In this document: positions 47,703 through 57,736 of the stretch, piece after piece
Layout of the letters: the number at the start of each line of letters is the position of its first letter
Position numbering within the stretch: the first letter of the stretch is position 1
NCBI GenBank assembly: GCA_958298945.1
Contig: OY282606.1
Location: forward strand, 28,121,740-28,185,739
DNA from: Atherix ibis
Lineage: Eukaryota > Arthropoda > Insecta > Diptera > Athericidae
DNA: 64,000 bases
Reading direction: 5' to 3'
The notes under the pieces: generated by a model
Database searches by the model: none
The model's input: only the letters and a program-made list of their open reading frames with translations
Told to the model about the DNA's origin: nothing
Program-made: the position numbers and the translations under genes

Positions 47703-48620
47703 AAGGTCAGCCAAAAAAATTTGAAGATGAAGATTTGGAGGCATTACTCGACGAAGACTGTTGTCGAACGCAAGAAGAAATTGCAAAATCATTGGTAGTC
47801 GCTCAAGCAGCCATTTCAAAACGTTTGAAAGCAGCAGGATTCATTCAAAAGCTAGGAAATTGGGTCCCATATGAATTGAAGCCGAGAGACGTTGAAAGGC
47901 GATTTTGCATGTCCGAAATGCTGCTTGAACGGCAGAAAAAGAAGTCGTTTTTGAATCGAATCATTACTGGCGATGACAAATGGATTCATTACGACAACCC
48001 AAAGCGCAAAAAATCGTATGTGAAGCCCGGCCAACCAGCCAAATCAACGCCAAAGCCCAATATCCATGGCGCCAAGGTAATGCTCTGTATTTGGTGGGAT
48101 CAGAAGGGTGTGATCTATTATGAGCTATTGAAATCGGGCCAGACGATCACAAGCGACCTCTACCAAACACAATTATTCCATTTGAAGCGAGCATTGGCCG
48201 AAAAACGCCCGGAACATGCGACTAGACACGAAGCCATAATTTTCCATCATGACAACGCTCGGCCTCATGTTGCAAGACCGGTTAAAAATTATTTTGGAAA
48301 CAGTGGCTGGGAAGTTTTGCCTCACCTGCCTTATAGCCCAGACCTTGCCCCGTTCGACCACCATTTGTTTAGATCCATGCAAAACGCCCTTACCGGAATA
48401 CGCTTCACTTCAGAACAGGGCATCAAAAATTGGCTCGATTCATTCTTGGCCTCAAAACCGGAGAAGTTTTTTTGGCGCGGAATCTATATGTTGCCAGAAA
48501 GATAGGAAAAAGTAGTGGCTTCCGATGGACAATACTTTGAATAAAATATATTGTAACAATTTTTCAAAATAAACACTCAAAGTTTGCCAAAAATCCCGCA
48601 TTTTTAAGTTATACACCCAA
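47703..48620 (+). mobile_element. 5'-truncated mariner inside the LINE
   Basis: The right end is the TIR complement ...TTTTTAAGTTATACACCCAA followed by TA at 48621-48622. The left end lacks its TIR and starts within the coding region at GQPKKFEDEDLEALLDED, directly against LINE sequence. About 0.35 kb of the 5' end is gone. Confidence 0.85.
47705..48541 (+). pseudogene. mariner transposase with intact DD34D triad, truncated 5'
   Basis: The open frame to 48505 contains EEIAKSLVVAQAAISKRLKA (second helix-turn-helix), NWVPYELKPRDVERR, ITGDDKWIHYDNPKRKKSY (first Asp), VMLCIWWDQKGVIYYELL, IIFHHDNARPHVA (second Asp) and YSPDLAPFDHHLF (third Asp; 34 residues between the last two). FFWRGIYMLPER is cut by TGG to TAG at 48503. 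The original end VVASDGQYFE then TAA follows to 48541. The first HTH and the start codon are lost by truncation. Identity to family M is moderate and the TIR differs, so it is a separate family. Confidence 0.88.
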
Positions 48621-49048
48621 TATATATATAACAAGCCGCTCACATCTCTTTCAATACGAGACACAACTACAACAATAAAATTTGCCAACTAAAATATGTG
48701 CATTAATTAATGAAAAAGGAAAAATGAGAATGCAGTTGCAATGCTTATGAATGTCTAGCTAGAAATAGAAACTTAACCGACTACAACGTGAACTGAATGT
48801 GGAAATTAGAAAGCATTATAATGAACGGCATGAAATTTATACAAGATCGATTAGTGACAATATTTCTTTATGGGAAGCCATTAGAAAAAAGAACATCACA
48901 CCTACTGAAACAAAATGACGGCAGCTGGGCAAAAACAGTCCCTATGAGTTTTTTTCCCAAAAATTTTAAGCCCTCGGAAATTAAATCTACTATTTTGCGC
49001 CTTCCAAATAAAAGAGCTCCTGGTTACGATCTAATAACAAATACTATT

Positions 49049-49114
49049 TTCCCGAAAAGCTTTAGTTTTAATTCTAATAACAAAGCAAATTTCCCGAAAA
49101 GCTTTAGTTTTAAT
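49049..49114. repeat. short direct repeat in the LINE
   Basis: TTCCCGAAAAGCTTTAGTTT followed by TAATT occurs at about 49049-49073 and 49090-49114. It duplicates FPKSFSFN in the RT frame, which reads through both copies. Confidence 0.8.
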
Positions 49115-49466
49115 TATATACAATATTCAATGGTATCCTGCGCAGAACCTATTTTTCCCTTACTCAGCAAATTTTCTGTCATTAAAATAATTCCTATACC
49201 AAATAAACCCGTTAATTCTTCTTCTTCCTATAAACCTATCAGCCTCTTACCAATCCTTGGTAAAATTTTTATAAAACTTCTATTAAAATGGAGTCTACCC
49301 AGTCCCAGTTAACGAAAAAATGATTCCTAATCACCAATTTGGCTTCCGATCTGAACACTCCACTATCCATTTTTAGAAATCTTCCAAAATTGATGATTTC
49401 TTTTGAAGAATACCAAATGAAAAAATTAATAATGTTTTGCTGATATCAGCAACAACATTTCTTGCA

Positions 49467-49491
49467 TTTATCACTGACTTATCAGACTGCA
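49467..49491. repeat. isolated irritans-like mariner terminus
   Basis: CATTTATCACTGACTTATCA followed by GACT matches the right terminus of the 20.0-kb element. It lies in a stretch that interrupts the LINE RT. No partner end or transposase was found nearby. Confidence 0.55.
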
Positions 49492-50667
49492 CTTATGTAA
49501 GTCAACAGGGAATTTTATAAATAAGTTCGCTTGTGTAATGTTTCAGTAATCTATGCTTGTCATATAATTATTTTAATGCATTTTAATTTTGTTTAGTAAG
49601 TAAAAATCGTCTATAATTTCAGTTTTATATTTTGAATTTATTCCCTAATAGAATCTTCGGAAATATATCCTATTCTAGCCGGAGTCCCACTTGCTCCCAT
49701 TTTATATAATATTTACACCCACGACATCCCATCTGATCCTAATACTATCATTGCTACTTATGCAGACGATACGGCCATAATTGCTACCCATACAAATCCT
49801 GACATAGCATCCAACAATCCAAATCCCATATCCACAATCTTCAATTCTGGTTTAAGAAATGGAGAGTGCTGAGAATAGTGCTCACATCACTTTCAAATTT
49901 TGTCAAGGAAAACCTACCCCTTTATACCTTAATAGCAACATTATTCCACAATATGATAAAGCACATTATTTGGGACTTTACCTGGACAAGAGATTAACAT
50001 TGAATCTACATACTTGACTAAAAAAACTTGAAGCCAATAGACGTTACCTACAACTTCTTAGGCTACTGGGCAAACGTTCGAAACTAATAATAAAAAGTAA
50101 ACTTTTAATATCCAATACAATTCAAAATCCTTCTCTTTTTTTTAAGTCCTGTGCATTTCGCGCTATCAAAAAGTTCATTATAATCAACCCGTGAGAGAAT
50201 TGTCCTGTACTGTTATTCCTGGAAACACTCATTGGAGACTTGAGAAATAACGGCTTAGAGAGTTTCTAGAGGAATCTAGCTTCCGTTAGTTGGAGAAACG
50301 CCGATGGGTTATGTAAATCTGCTTGTTACAATACAATTGTAGTTGTAGAAAGAAAAAAAAACATAGTGAACGTATCTTTTATATCATTATCAAATCAGAT
50401 TAAACTGAAAATGCTCCAAAATCGGTTTATTTCCATTGTCGGTATACAGTGGCCTTCCATATACCAGTACAGAGACCTGTGTTTGAACCAGACTTAATGA
50501 TAATCTTCAGAAATGCATAAATTTTTGTTCTTTATAGAAATAGTTTTTTTTCTAGGATTACCACATTTCTGAAAAATTATGCTGCAAACTGAAGTTTGAT
50601 GCTCGAGACAAGTTGGTGATTTACTCGGTTTTGTTCGATCTTTACAGACGAAATCTATGTGTACATA

Positions 50668-51434
50668 CGAGGTCTGTTCAAAAAATATCGCGAATTTTGA
50701 ATTTCCGCGGGTTACTTATATTTGATTTTCGATTTTTTGTGGCGTTATGTTGGTACTCATGTCTCTCACTTATGCCGACAAGTTCGGCCATTTTGAATGT
50801 TCAGTTAATTTTTGACAGCTGCTTTGCTTGCACGTGTTTTGGCTCGTCTTCGATTTTTGCCCATTCCAAAAAATGGATCAAAGAATCTGTATCAAATTTT
50901 GTGTGAAAAACAAAATTAATTGCGCGAACGCATTCCGAATGTTGAGTGTGACATATGGTAAAGGTACCTTGGACCGAAGCAACGTTTATCGGTGATACAA
51001 AATGTTATCAGAGCGCCAAGAAGATGTGAACGACGAAACGTCAATTTTTTGTACTTCCACAAATCCAGGCGTTTCTGGCGGATTGCTTCGCGCAACTTGC
51101 GCATAACTTGCAGGTAATATTCCTTATTGACCGTTCTACCCTGTGGCAAGATTTCATGGTACACCACGCCCCTATAATCGAAGAAAACTGTAAGCAAAAC
51201 CTTCATATTCGACCGAACTTGGCGGGCTTTTTTCGGTCTTGGCTCGTGCGGCAGTTTCCATTGGGACCCATGATTCGTCACCAGTTATGACCCTCTGGAG
51301 CAAATTTGGGTCATCGCGGACAGAGTCCAACAGCTGCGATTTTTATACCAACATAACGCCCCAAAAAAATCGAAAATCGATATTACGTAACCCGCGAGAA
51401 TTCAAAATTCGCGATACCTTTTGAACAGACCTCG
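50668..51434. mobile_element. foldback family R mariner with two complete 5' ends (copy R4)
   Basis: The left half (50668-51040) is the family R 5' end. It has CGAGGTCTGTTCAAAAAATA, then the start ATG at 50873 (MDQRICIKFCVKNKINCANA), and reaches VNDET. At about 51040 it switches strand. Bases 51048-51330 are the middle of the transposase in reverse complement (minus strand: LLDSVRDDPNLL, VITGDESW with the first Asp, VKVLLTVFFDYRG, KEYYLQVMRKLREAIRQ). At about 51340 a deletion joins this to a second, inverted 5' UTR and TIR ending CAGACCTCG. TA flanks both ends (50666-50667, 51435-51436). The 3' end of the element is entirely absent. Confidence 0.9.
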
Positions 51435-51439
51435 TATTT

Positions 51440-52880
51440 ATAAATATTGAATTTATGTGGAATAGTAGAAAATGAATAGCAACAGATAATAAATTCTCTC
51501 TCTTTAAAAAGATTGTATATTTTACATTATAGAAAAGATCAAAACCTATAAGATTTGAGGGTGTACTTGGAAATATTATATTAACAAATTGCAAATGGAA
51601 GGAATTCGCTGTTACAGAGTTGGAAGAGTGGGCAAAGTGCCGAATGACATTTTAATTTTCTAGCGCGAATAGAAAACCGAAAGAGAGACATAAATCTAAT
51701 TTAAATTTAAATAACACTTTGTACTTTCGTTATTGGATAGTACAGTATATCATGAAAAAGCAGTGCTCTCTGCGCCAGCACCCCTAATACACCATTTCGT
51801 ATGGTGTTTGCAAAAGGATGGGTTTACTATGGTTATCATATGGAAATTGTGCGGAAGTTTGTGACTTCCGTATCTCGGCATCGACAGCGGTACGTCTGCC
51901 AGCTATTTACGAGTGTACATAGACTATGAAAAATATTTTTTGTATTATCCTGAAAGTGGTAGTAGCCCACTCTTGAAGATAAATACTTCCAACCTCTTTT
52001 GATATGTTTCCATATCCTAGTACTATTGGGTATCGCTGAGAAGCGCCAATGAAGATCCAAAGCATATCGCATGAAGCGCAGAGAATTTCTGTATCTGTTC
52101 GTTCTGGAACCTACCCCTAATCCCCCACAGCATAACTGATTTGGCAGCCAGTCGACGTGAACTTGCAAATAGCAAATGAATTTGTATGTATCTGCAAGAA
52201 ATGGCGACATAAAATGAGAGAAAAACCATCATTTTTCTAGCACTAAAAGAAATGTTAAGAAAATGCACAAGTAGGCAAATAACATGACAATAATAATAAA
52301 ATAAATAAAAGATAAGCAGTCGAGACAAGGATTACATCTGGTTTTGACATTCGCACTCAAAAAATTAATTGGAAAAAATTATTCTCTTTTCTTGGCAATT
52401 GTAATGATGACGACGATGCTGGTGGATTGAATATCATCATAGTAGCTTTTAAAACGTTTTTTTTTCCATCTCAACTACCGACATTCTATTATTGTCACTC
52501 TTTACATAAGAATTAAAATAAGCTTAATTTTGCTTATTTTTTTTCCCTTTAACTAATTTTTCGATTTTTCATCATTTTTCTATTGAAACCATAAAAAGAA
52601 AGTAAATTATAGAAAATATTGAAACGTGTCAATTACAATATCAAAGAATTAAAAAATCATCATCGACACTAAGTGGTGAAAAATTCTATGCAATTCAATT
52701 TGAAAATAATTTTTTTTTCTTCTATTTTTTAATAAATTTTACCACTAAATATACTTCCAAGCATAGGAAAAATATTGTTTCATATTAAAGCATAAATAGA
52801 AGTGTTGGATGCATAAGTATTAAATTAAAAAATATAGCACATTAAAATTAATTGTTTTAGGAAATAATTTCTATTTAGAT
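51440..52880. other. intergenic; unassigned less AT-rich stretch
   Basis: Minus-strand frames at 51836-52210 (124 residues, Cys/Trp/Arg-rich) and 52023-52328 overlap in a less AT-rich block (51.8-52.2 kb). The composition hints at formerly coding DNA, possibly a retroelement. No motif can be named. Confidence 0.4.
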
Positions 52881-53208
52881 ATTAAGAGTTATCCAATTTG
52901 CATTCTAGAAAGTAAAACCGAATCAAATATACTTAAAATTAAGATTTTGATAAAACTTTTATTTTGTTATATTAAATTAATTTTGCCATTATATATAAAA
53001 AATATAATATTTTTTAATTTATTACCACGAGACTTAATGAACGACTCGATTCTTTCAACGAAATTGTTGATGAATTTTTTGGACATATCTGGCTGTAATT
53101 CGGCTATTACTTGACGGACGTTAATTTTTAAATGTTGTAAAAGTTAAAGACTATCAAAATAAAACTAAGTAATTTCTCAAAAAAAGTCCAACAGCGTCAA
53201 ATCGAACG

Positions 53209-53230
53209 ATCTTTTTGAACAGACTTCGTA
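53209..53230 (+). repeat. isolated family R terminus
   Basis: CTTTTTGAACAGACTTCGTA matches the right terminal repeat of family R, including its TA. No other part of the element is present to its left. Confidence 0.65.
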
Positions 53231-53440
53231 CTCTGAAGAATCACTAGCTTCTTCAATTTTACCCAATTCTTCGCCGTCATCATCGAAATCCACTTCACCA
53301 TCTCAATTTTCCCAAGCCCTCATCCTCGTCAGATATTTCAATATTAGATTCTAATAAATCTGCTTCCTTCGGCAAAGGAAACTACTCTTCACCATCATTG
53401 TTTGAATCTCTGTCTTCCTCCATCCAAGTATTTTTATTCG
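53231..53440 (-). pseudogene. acidic coding-like fragment of unknown origin
   Basis: The minus strand reads EEDRDSNNDGEE, then FPLPKEADLLESNIEISDED, and after a frameshift DGEVDFDDDGEELGKIEEAS then DSSEYEV. The Asp/Glu/Ser bias and frame conservation over about 65 residues are unlike the surrounding noise. It resembles the acidic amino end of piggyBac-type transposases or some nuclear proteins, but I cannot name it. It lies between the two copies of the duplicated family T segment and directly beside a mariner terminus. Confidence 0.4.
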
Positions 53441-54059
53441 CAGTATAAAAATATATACTAAAGGCTATTACTTGACGGACGTTAATTTTTAAATGTTGTA
53501 AAAGTTAAAGACTATCAAAATAAAACTAAGGAATTTCTCAAAAAAAAGTCCAACAGCGTCAAATCTAACGATCTTAGAGCCCTATTAATTTTAATAAATC
53601 TAGAAATTACGAATTCTTGGAATTTTTCATGAAATAATGTGAAAATTTGTCGTCCTGTCTGGTTTGAGGTATCGTTTTATCAAAACTTCATTTTCAAAAA
53701 AATACAAAATGCATACCGGATTCCTTAAGAACAAAATGCATACCGGACAGTCACTTTTTGTAGATAAAATGGCTTTTTTGCAGTTAATTATATATTATTA
53801 GAGACTTTTATATAGCAGTTTTGCTTATTGACTGAGCGAACAATACATCTCTTTGCTAAAGAAAAATTGTTCGAAAAATTAGTGTACTAAGCCTATAATT
53901 TTAACACATTGAAATTAATTATTTAATAATTAAATATATCAAAATATTAAATGGCAAACTATAATGTAAATAAAATTTATTTTGATTACTATATTTAAAT
54001 AAATGTTCTTAAATAAAAATATTATACTTTCCAAACTAAAAAATGGATAATTCTGTATA

Positions 54060-55300
54060 AAATTTTTTTAGCTTATTATAACAAAATAATATAAAAAAAT
54101 ATATCAAAAAATGTTTATAAACTGATAAGAGAATAACTTACATTCAATTTAATTATTATTACAAAATGTCTTTGAATACGAGTATTGTCAAAGATTATCC
54201 AAAATTATTTTGCCATTCAATTGAATATTAAGTGAGCGAAAAATATTATAGATAAGTACGGTGTGCTTTTGATGATGGGAATATCCCAAAAATATTTTCA
54301 ATGAGAAAAATATCGGAAACATCCCAATTAGTAAGAATCAACAAAAAAATTTTATCCATTCAATTTTATTCAAGAAATGGAGATGTCTTTCTTCACTTAC
54401 CCATCCAAACATTCAATTTGGGACAAAATAGATCAAATAATCTAAGCCAATTCATTCAAAAGATAATCTTTCAATAACAAAATATTCTGATATCCTAAAT
54501 CTTTTACAAAATTGTAATAAAAATGCGATTCATACCATATATGAAATTTTTTTAAGTTGCAGCATTTTATTTTGTAGAATATTAAAAGAGGAAAAAATTG
54601 TCATAGAGTAAAGGATAATGCCACTCAAAAAAAGACGATGTTCCATATTGAAGTGAAAACATTTTTCAATAATCATTTATAAAATATATTTTTTAATAGT
54701 ACTATATGAACATTATGATATGAAAAAAATATTGTAGTAGATAGACGATGGAGTAGAATTTTCGCAGGGCATCTTCTATAACGATGGGCTGACATTTGTC
54801 GAACGTACACACTTCAGGTTTTCCACTTGACCAGACTTTCCTTTCAGGATTCGGGGTTATTATACGAGTACTACCCTTAAGTGTGTACAAATATATCGTT
54901 CGTATCAGTGTCGAAATATCAACGATAAAATTTTAACAAATTGCAATGTATATGAGTAGTCATCAAAAATATATTGAAAAGGATCAATTATATTCAAACC
55001 AAATTTTCTACATATCCATATGTGCACAATAGTGTATTTGTACTAACAGTTGTTATTCAGTCATGAGAAGTAAATTTCGATTTCATAAATCTGGTTATCT
55101 ATGTGTATTTAGTCATTTTTGATATATTTAAAGTTGCGATATATGAAAATCACAAAATAATTTTCTTTTTTTCTAGAAGAGATTATTTTAGAATAATTCT
55201 TCTAGAAAAATTCAATGGTTATTTTAAGAATTTGCAATATTAAATTTAAATGGTTAAGAAGGTAATAATACAAAAAAGTATCTAACATAATTTTTACTAA
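54060..55300. other. intergenic, nothing recognised
   Basis: AT-rich. A minus-strand frame at 54702-54890 sits in a slightly less AT-rich patch but is unassigned. Confidence 0.4.
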
Positions 55301-55309
55301 ATAGAGAAA

Positions 55310-56115
55310 TTTTTGGAAAATCTTCAGTTGGAATAGTCGAAAAATAACTATTGGAAAATTTTCAGGTGGAATAGTCACAAAAAAATTATTAGAAAATCTT
55401 CATTCGTAATTATCTTCAAAAATTATTAGAGAATTTTCATTCGAAAATGTCTCAAAAAAATTATTGGAACATCTTCATTCGAAATTATCTTCAAAAAGTA
55501 TTGAAAAATCTTCAGTTGGAATAGCCGAAAAATAATTATTGGAAAATTTTCAGGAGGAATAGTCACAAAAAAATTATAAGAATATCTTCATTCGAAATTA
55601 TCTTCAAAAGTTATTACAAAATTTTCAGTCGAAATAGTTTCAAAAAAATTATTGGAAAACTTTATTCGAAATTATTTTCAAAAAAATTATTGGAAAATCT
55701 TCATTCGAAATTATCTTCAAAAACTATTAGAAAATCTTCAGTCACAATAGTCTCAAAAAAGTTATTGGAAATTTTTCAGTTGGAATAGTCTCAAAAAAAT
55801 TATTGGAAAATCTTCATTCAAAATTATCTTCATTCGAAATTATCTTCAAAAATTATTACAAAATCTTCAGTCGAAATAGTCACAAAAAAGTTATTAGAAA
55901 ATCTTCATTCAAAATTACCTTCAAAAAATATTACAAAATTTTCAGTCGAAATAGTCTCAAAAAAATTATTGAAAAATCTTCATTCGAAATTATCTTCGAC
56001 AATTATAAGAAAATTTTCAGTCGAAAGTGTTTCAAAAAAGTTATTGGAAAATCTTCAGTTAGAATAGTCTCAAAAAATTTTTTTAGAAAATCTTGATTAC
56101 AAATTATCTTCTGAA
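55310..56115 (+). repeat. 37-bp minisatellite array, forward orientation
   Basis: About 21 units of 37-39 bp. Two unit types are mixed. Type 1 reads TTATTGGAAAATCTTCATTC then GAAATTATCTTCAAAAA. Type 2 reads TTATTGGAAAATTTTCAGTC then GGAATAGTCTCAAAAAAA. The two types share the first half and differ in the second. Units vary by substitutions and by the length of A runs. Confidence 0.93.
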
Positions 56116-57736
56116 ATTATTTGAAGATAATTCATTTGCAATATAAGATTTTTAAAATTTATTAATTCCTAAGACGATTAACAATTATAAAACTTGTTTA
56201 GAAAATAAATTCCCATTATTTGACAATTATTCCAAAAGTATATCGTTTAAATTAATATTTATGTAGTCTTAAATATGATATTTTATTTATATTTATTAAT
56301 AATCAAAGAATATGTAAAATTGTAAAAACTTTCTAAACGTAATAATTCTAACATACACGTAAGTACATTTTAAATAATAAAAAAAATATAGTTTTAAAAA
56401 AATACCATCCATCAAGTGATGAAACCACAGCCCGAAAAAAAACAACCTAAAAATGATCAAGTCGTGCCAGAAGTCTTGTAATAATTATTTAATGGTAAAT
56501 TTTAAGCATAATATTAAAATAAAATATTTATCAATGTCTAAGTTTTAAATGTTTTCTATTTAACTTTATATTCCAAAGCACAGATTGGATAATTCTGTAT
56601 TTAAATCGAATTGATATTTGAATAAGAAATATTTTAGAGAAAAAATGTATTTTTGTTTTTGGTATTTATTAATATCATGTGCATGATAGCCCCGAAATTA
56701 TCAGCTTATTTAACAAAGTTAATAAAAATCATTTATTCTATAATAATAAATAAACAATTAATTTAATCTATAGTAAATAGAAAAATCTTACTCAAACAAA
56801 AAATTAGATTACATTTTGCATACTTAATTTTTTTATAAAATACAGTTTTTTTTCAACTGGCTACGGTAGGTTGTTTAGAAACATGTGTTATCAATTATAT
56901 TTTTTTATAATATATTTTGGAAGCATACGTGTACCAGATAAATTTTATAGTTTTATTGAAATATTTTAACGGAGAATTGTCCCCAGAAAAGTTATCTTCA
57001 TTGCTTTTACAATATCAATGTTTAATTAATGTGAATATATAAATGTATAGAATTTTCAAAATTCTTATTATTTAATATAAACTATTAATACGAGATAATT
57101 ATAATAATATCTGTCTGTTTTTTTAATAAAAAATTTATTTATATTATAAGCGTTAAAATAATTAAAGGAAATAATTTTGAAAAATTGAGTAGAAATTGTT
57201 ATAAAAAAGAAAAATTAAAATTGTTTTTATATTTAAATATTTAAACAACTTTCCTAGCACTATTTTTTCAAAATCTAAGCAAAAATAACAGATTTTTTTA
57301 AGAAGAAAAAACCTTTTTAACGTAATTCAAATTTCAAGTTAACATATTTGGTTCCTGTCCTTACTATCATTATAACAAATCTTTAGAACAACTATAATAA
57401 CTGGTATACACATATATTTAAAATTTAAAATAGAACCGAATAGCATGGGTTTTGCATAGGCTAATATGATTTCGTCAAGATGGTTAAAGGTAAATATAGA
57501 AAATATAGTCAATGCAAAAACCATGTTGTAACTAAAAAGGACATCAACACAATTATTGTTCCTTAATTTGCTTAATGACTGAAGAAAACTTTTTTTTATA
57601 TGAAAACATTAATTATATCGTATCTGAAATTTAATGTTGATATCAAATTTTATTAAAATAAATACAACATAAAACTACACATATTTATGGAAAATCATAT
57701 CTAATAGTAATTTTAAATTGAGATAATGCTAAAAAA
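56116..57736. other. spacer between the minisatellite arrays
   Basis: AT-rich sequence holding a family T 3' tail (56400-56612). Otherwise nothing was recognised. Confidence 0.5.
56400..56612 (+). mobile_element. family T 3' tail fragment
   Basis: The run AAAAATGATCAAGTCGTGCC then AGAAGTCTTG is the tail block of this family. The terminus TTCCAAAGCACAGATTGGAT then AATTCTG closes it at about 56605. The coding part is absent. Confidence 0.65.

Larger units (their letters stand above)
47220..50330 (+). mobile_element. Jockey-like LINE, decayed, interrupted by a mariner
   Basis: Bases 47225-47640 carry an AP-endonuclease remnant: VACVYCPPIKTITGSDFLSF, LVGGDHPHTK (usually GGDFNAKH) and ETLSDLNSDHSPVLL. 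After the mariner (to 48620) come RKHYNERHEIY and LWEAIRK-like sequence. Then come the RT blocks: LRLPNKRAPGYDLITNTI (48995-49050), IIPIPNKPVNSSSSYKPISL then LLPILGKIF (49180-49275), AGVPLAPILYNIYTHDIPSD (from 49678) and ATYADDTAI (catalytic YADD at 49759-49770). After YADD comes an HYLGLYLDKRLT block near 49965. The frame changes often and stops are frequent. Confidence 0.8.
52885..54055 (-). mobile_element. family T element with both termini and internal duplication
   Basis: The left terminus AGAGTTATCCAATTTGCATT and the right terminus TTCCAAAC...TGGATAATTCTG are inverted, with TA at 52883-52884 and 54056-54057. This is the clearest copy for defining the family's ends. About 110 bp of the 3' coding region and tail occurs twice, at 53102-53210 and 53463-53573. 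Between the two lie a mariner terminus and a foreign-looking acidic coding segment. The VTVWCGxW-type block is reduced to CATACCGGACAGTCACTTTT near 53714. Confidence 0.7.

Noticed and set aside
51836..52328. Minus-strand frames rich in Cys/Trp/Arg as a gene
   Set aside because: Possibly a decayed retroelement, but no RT, protease, integrase or other motif could be named.
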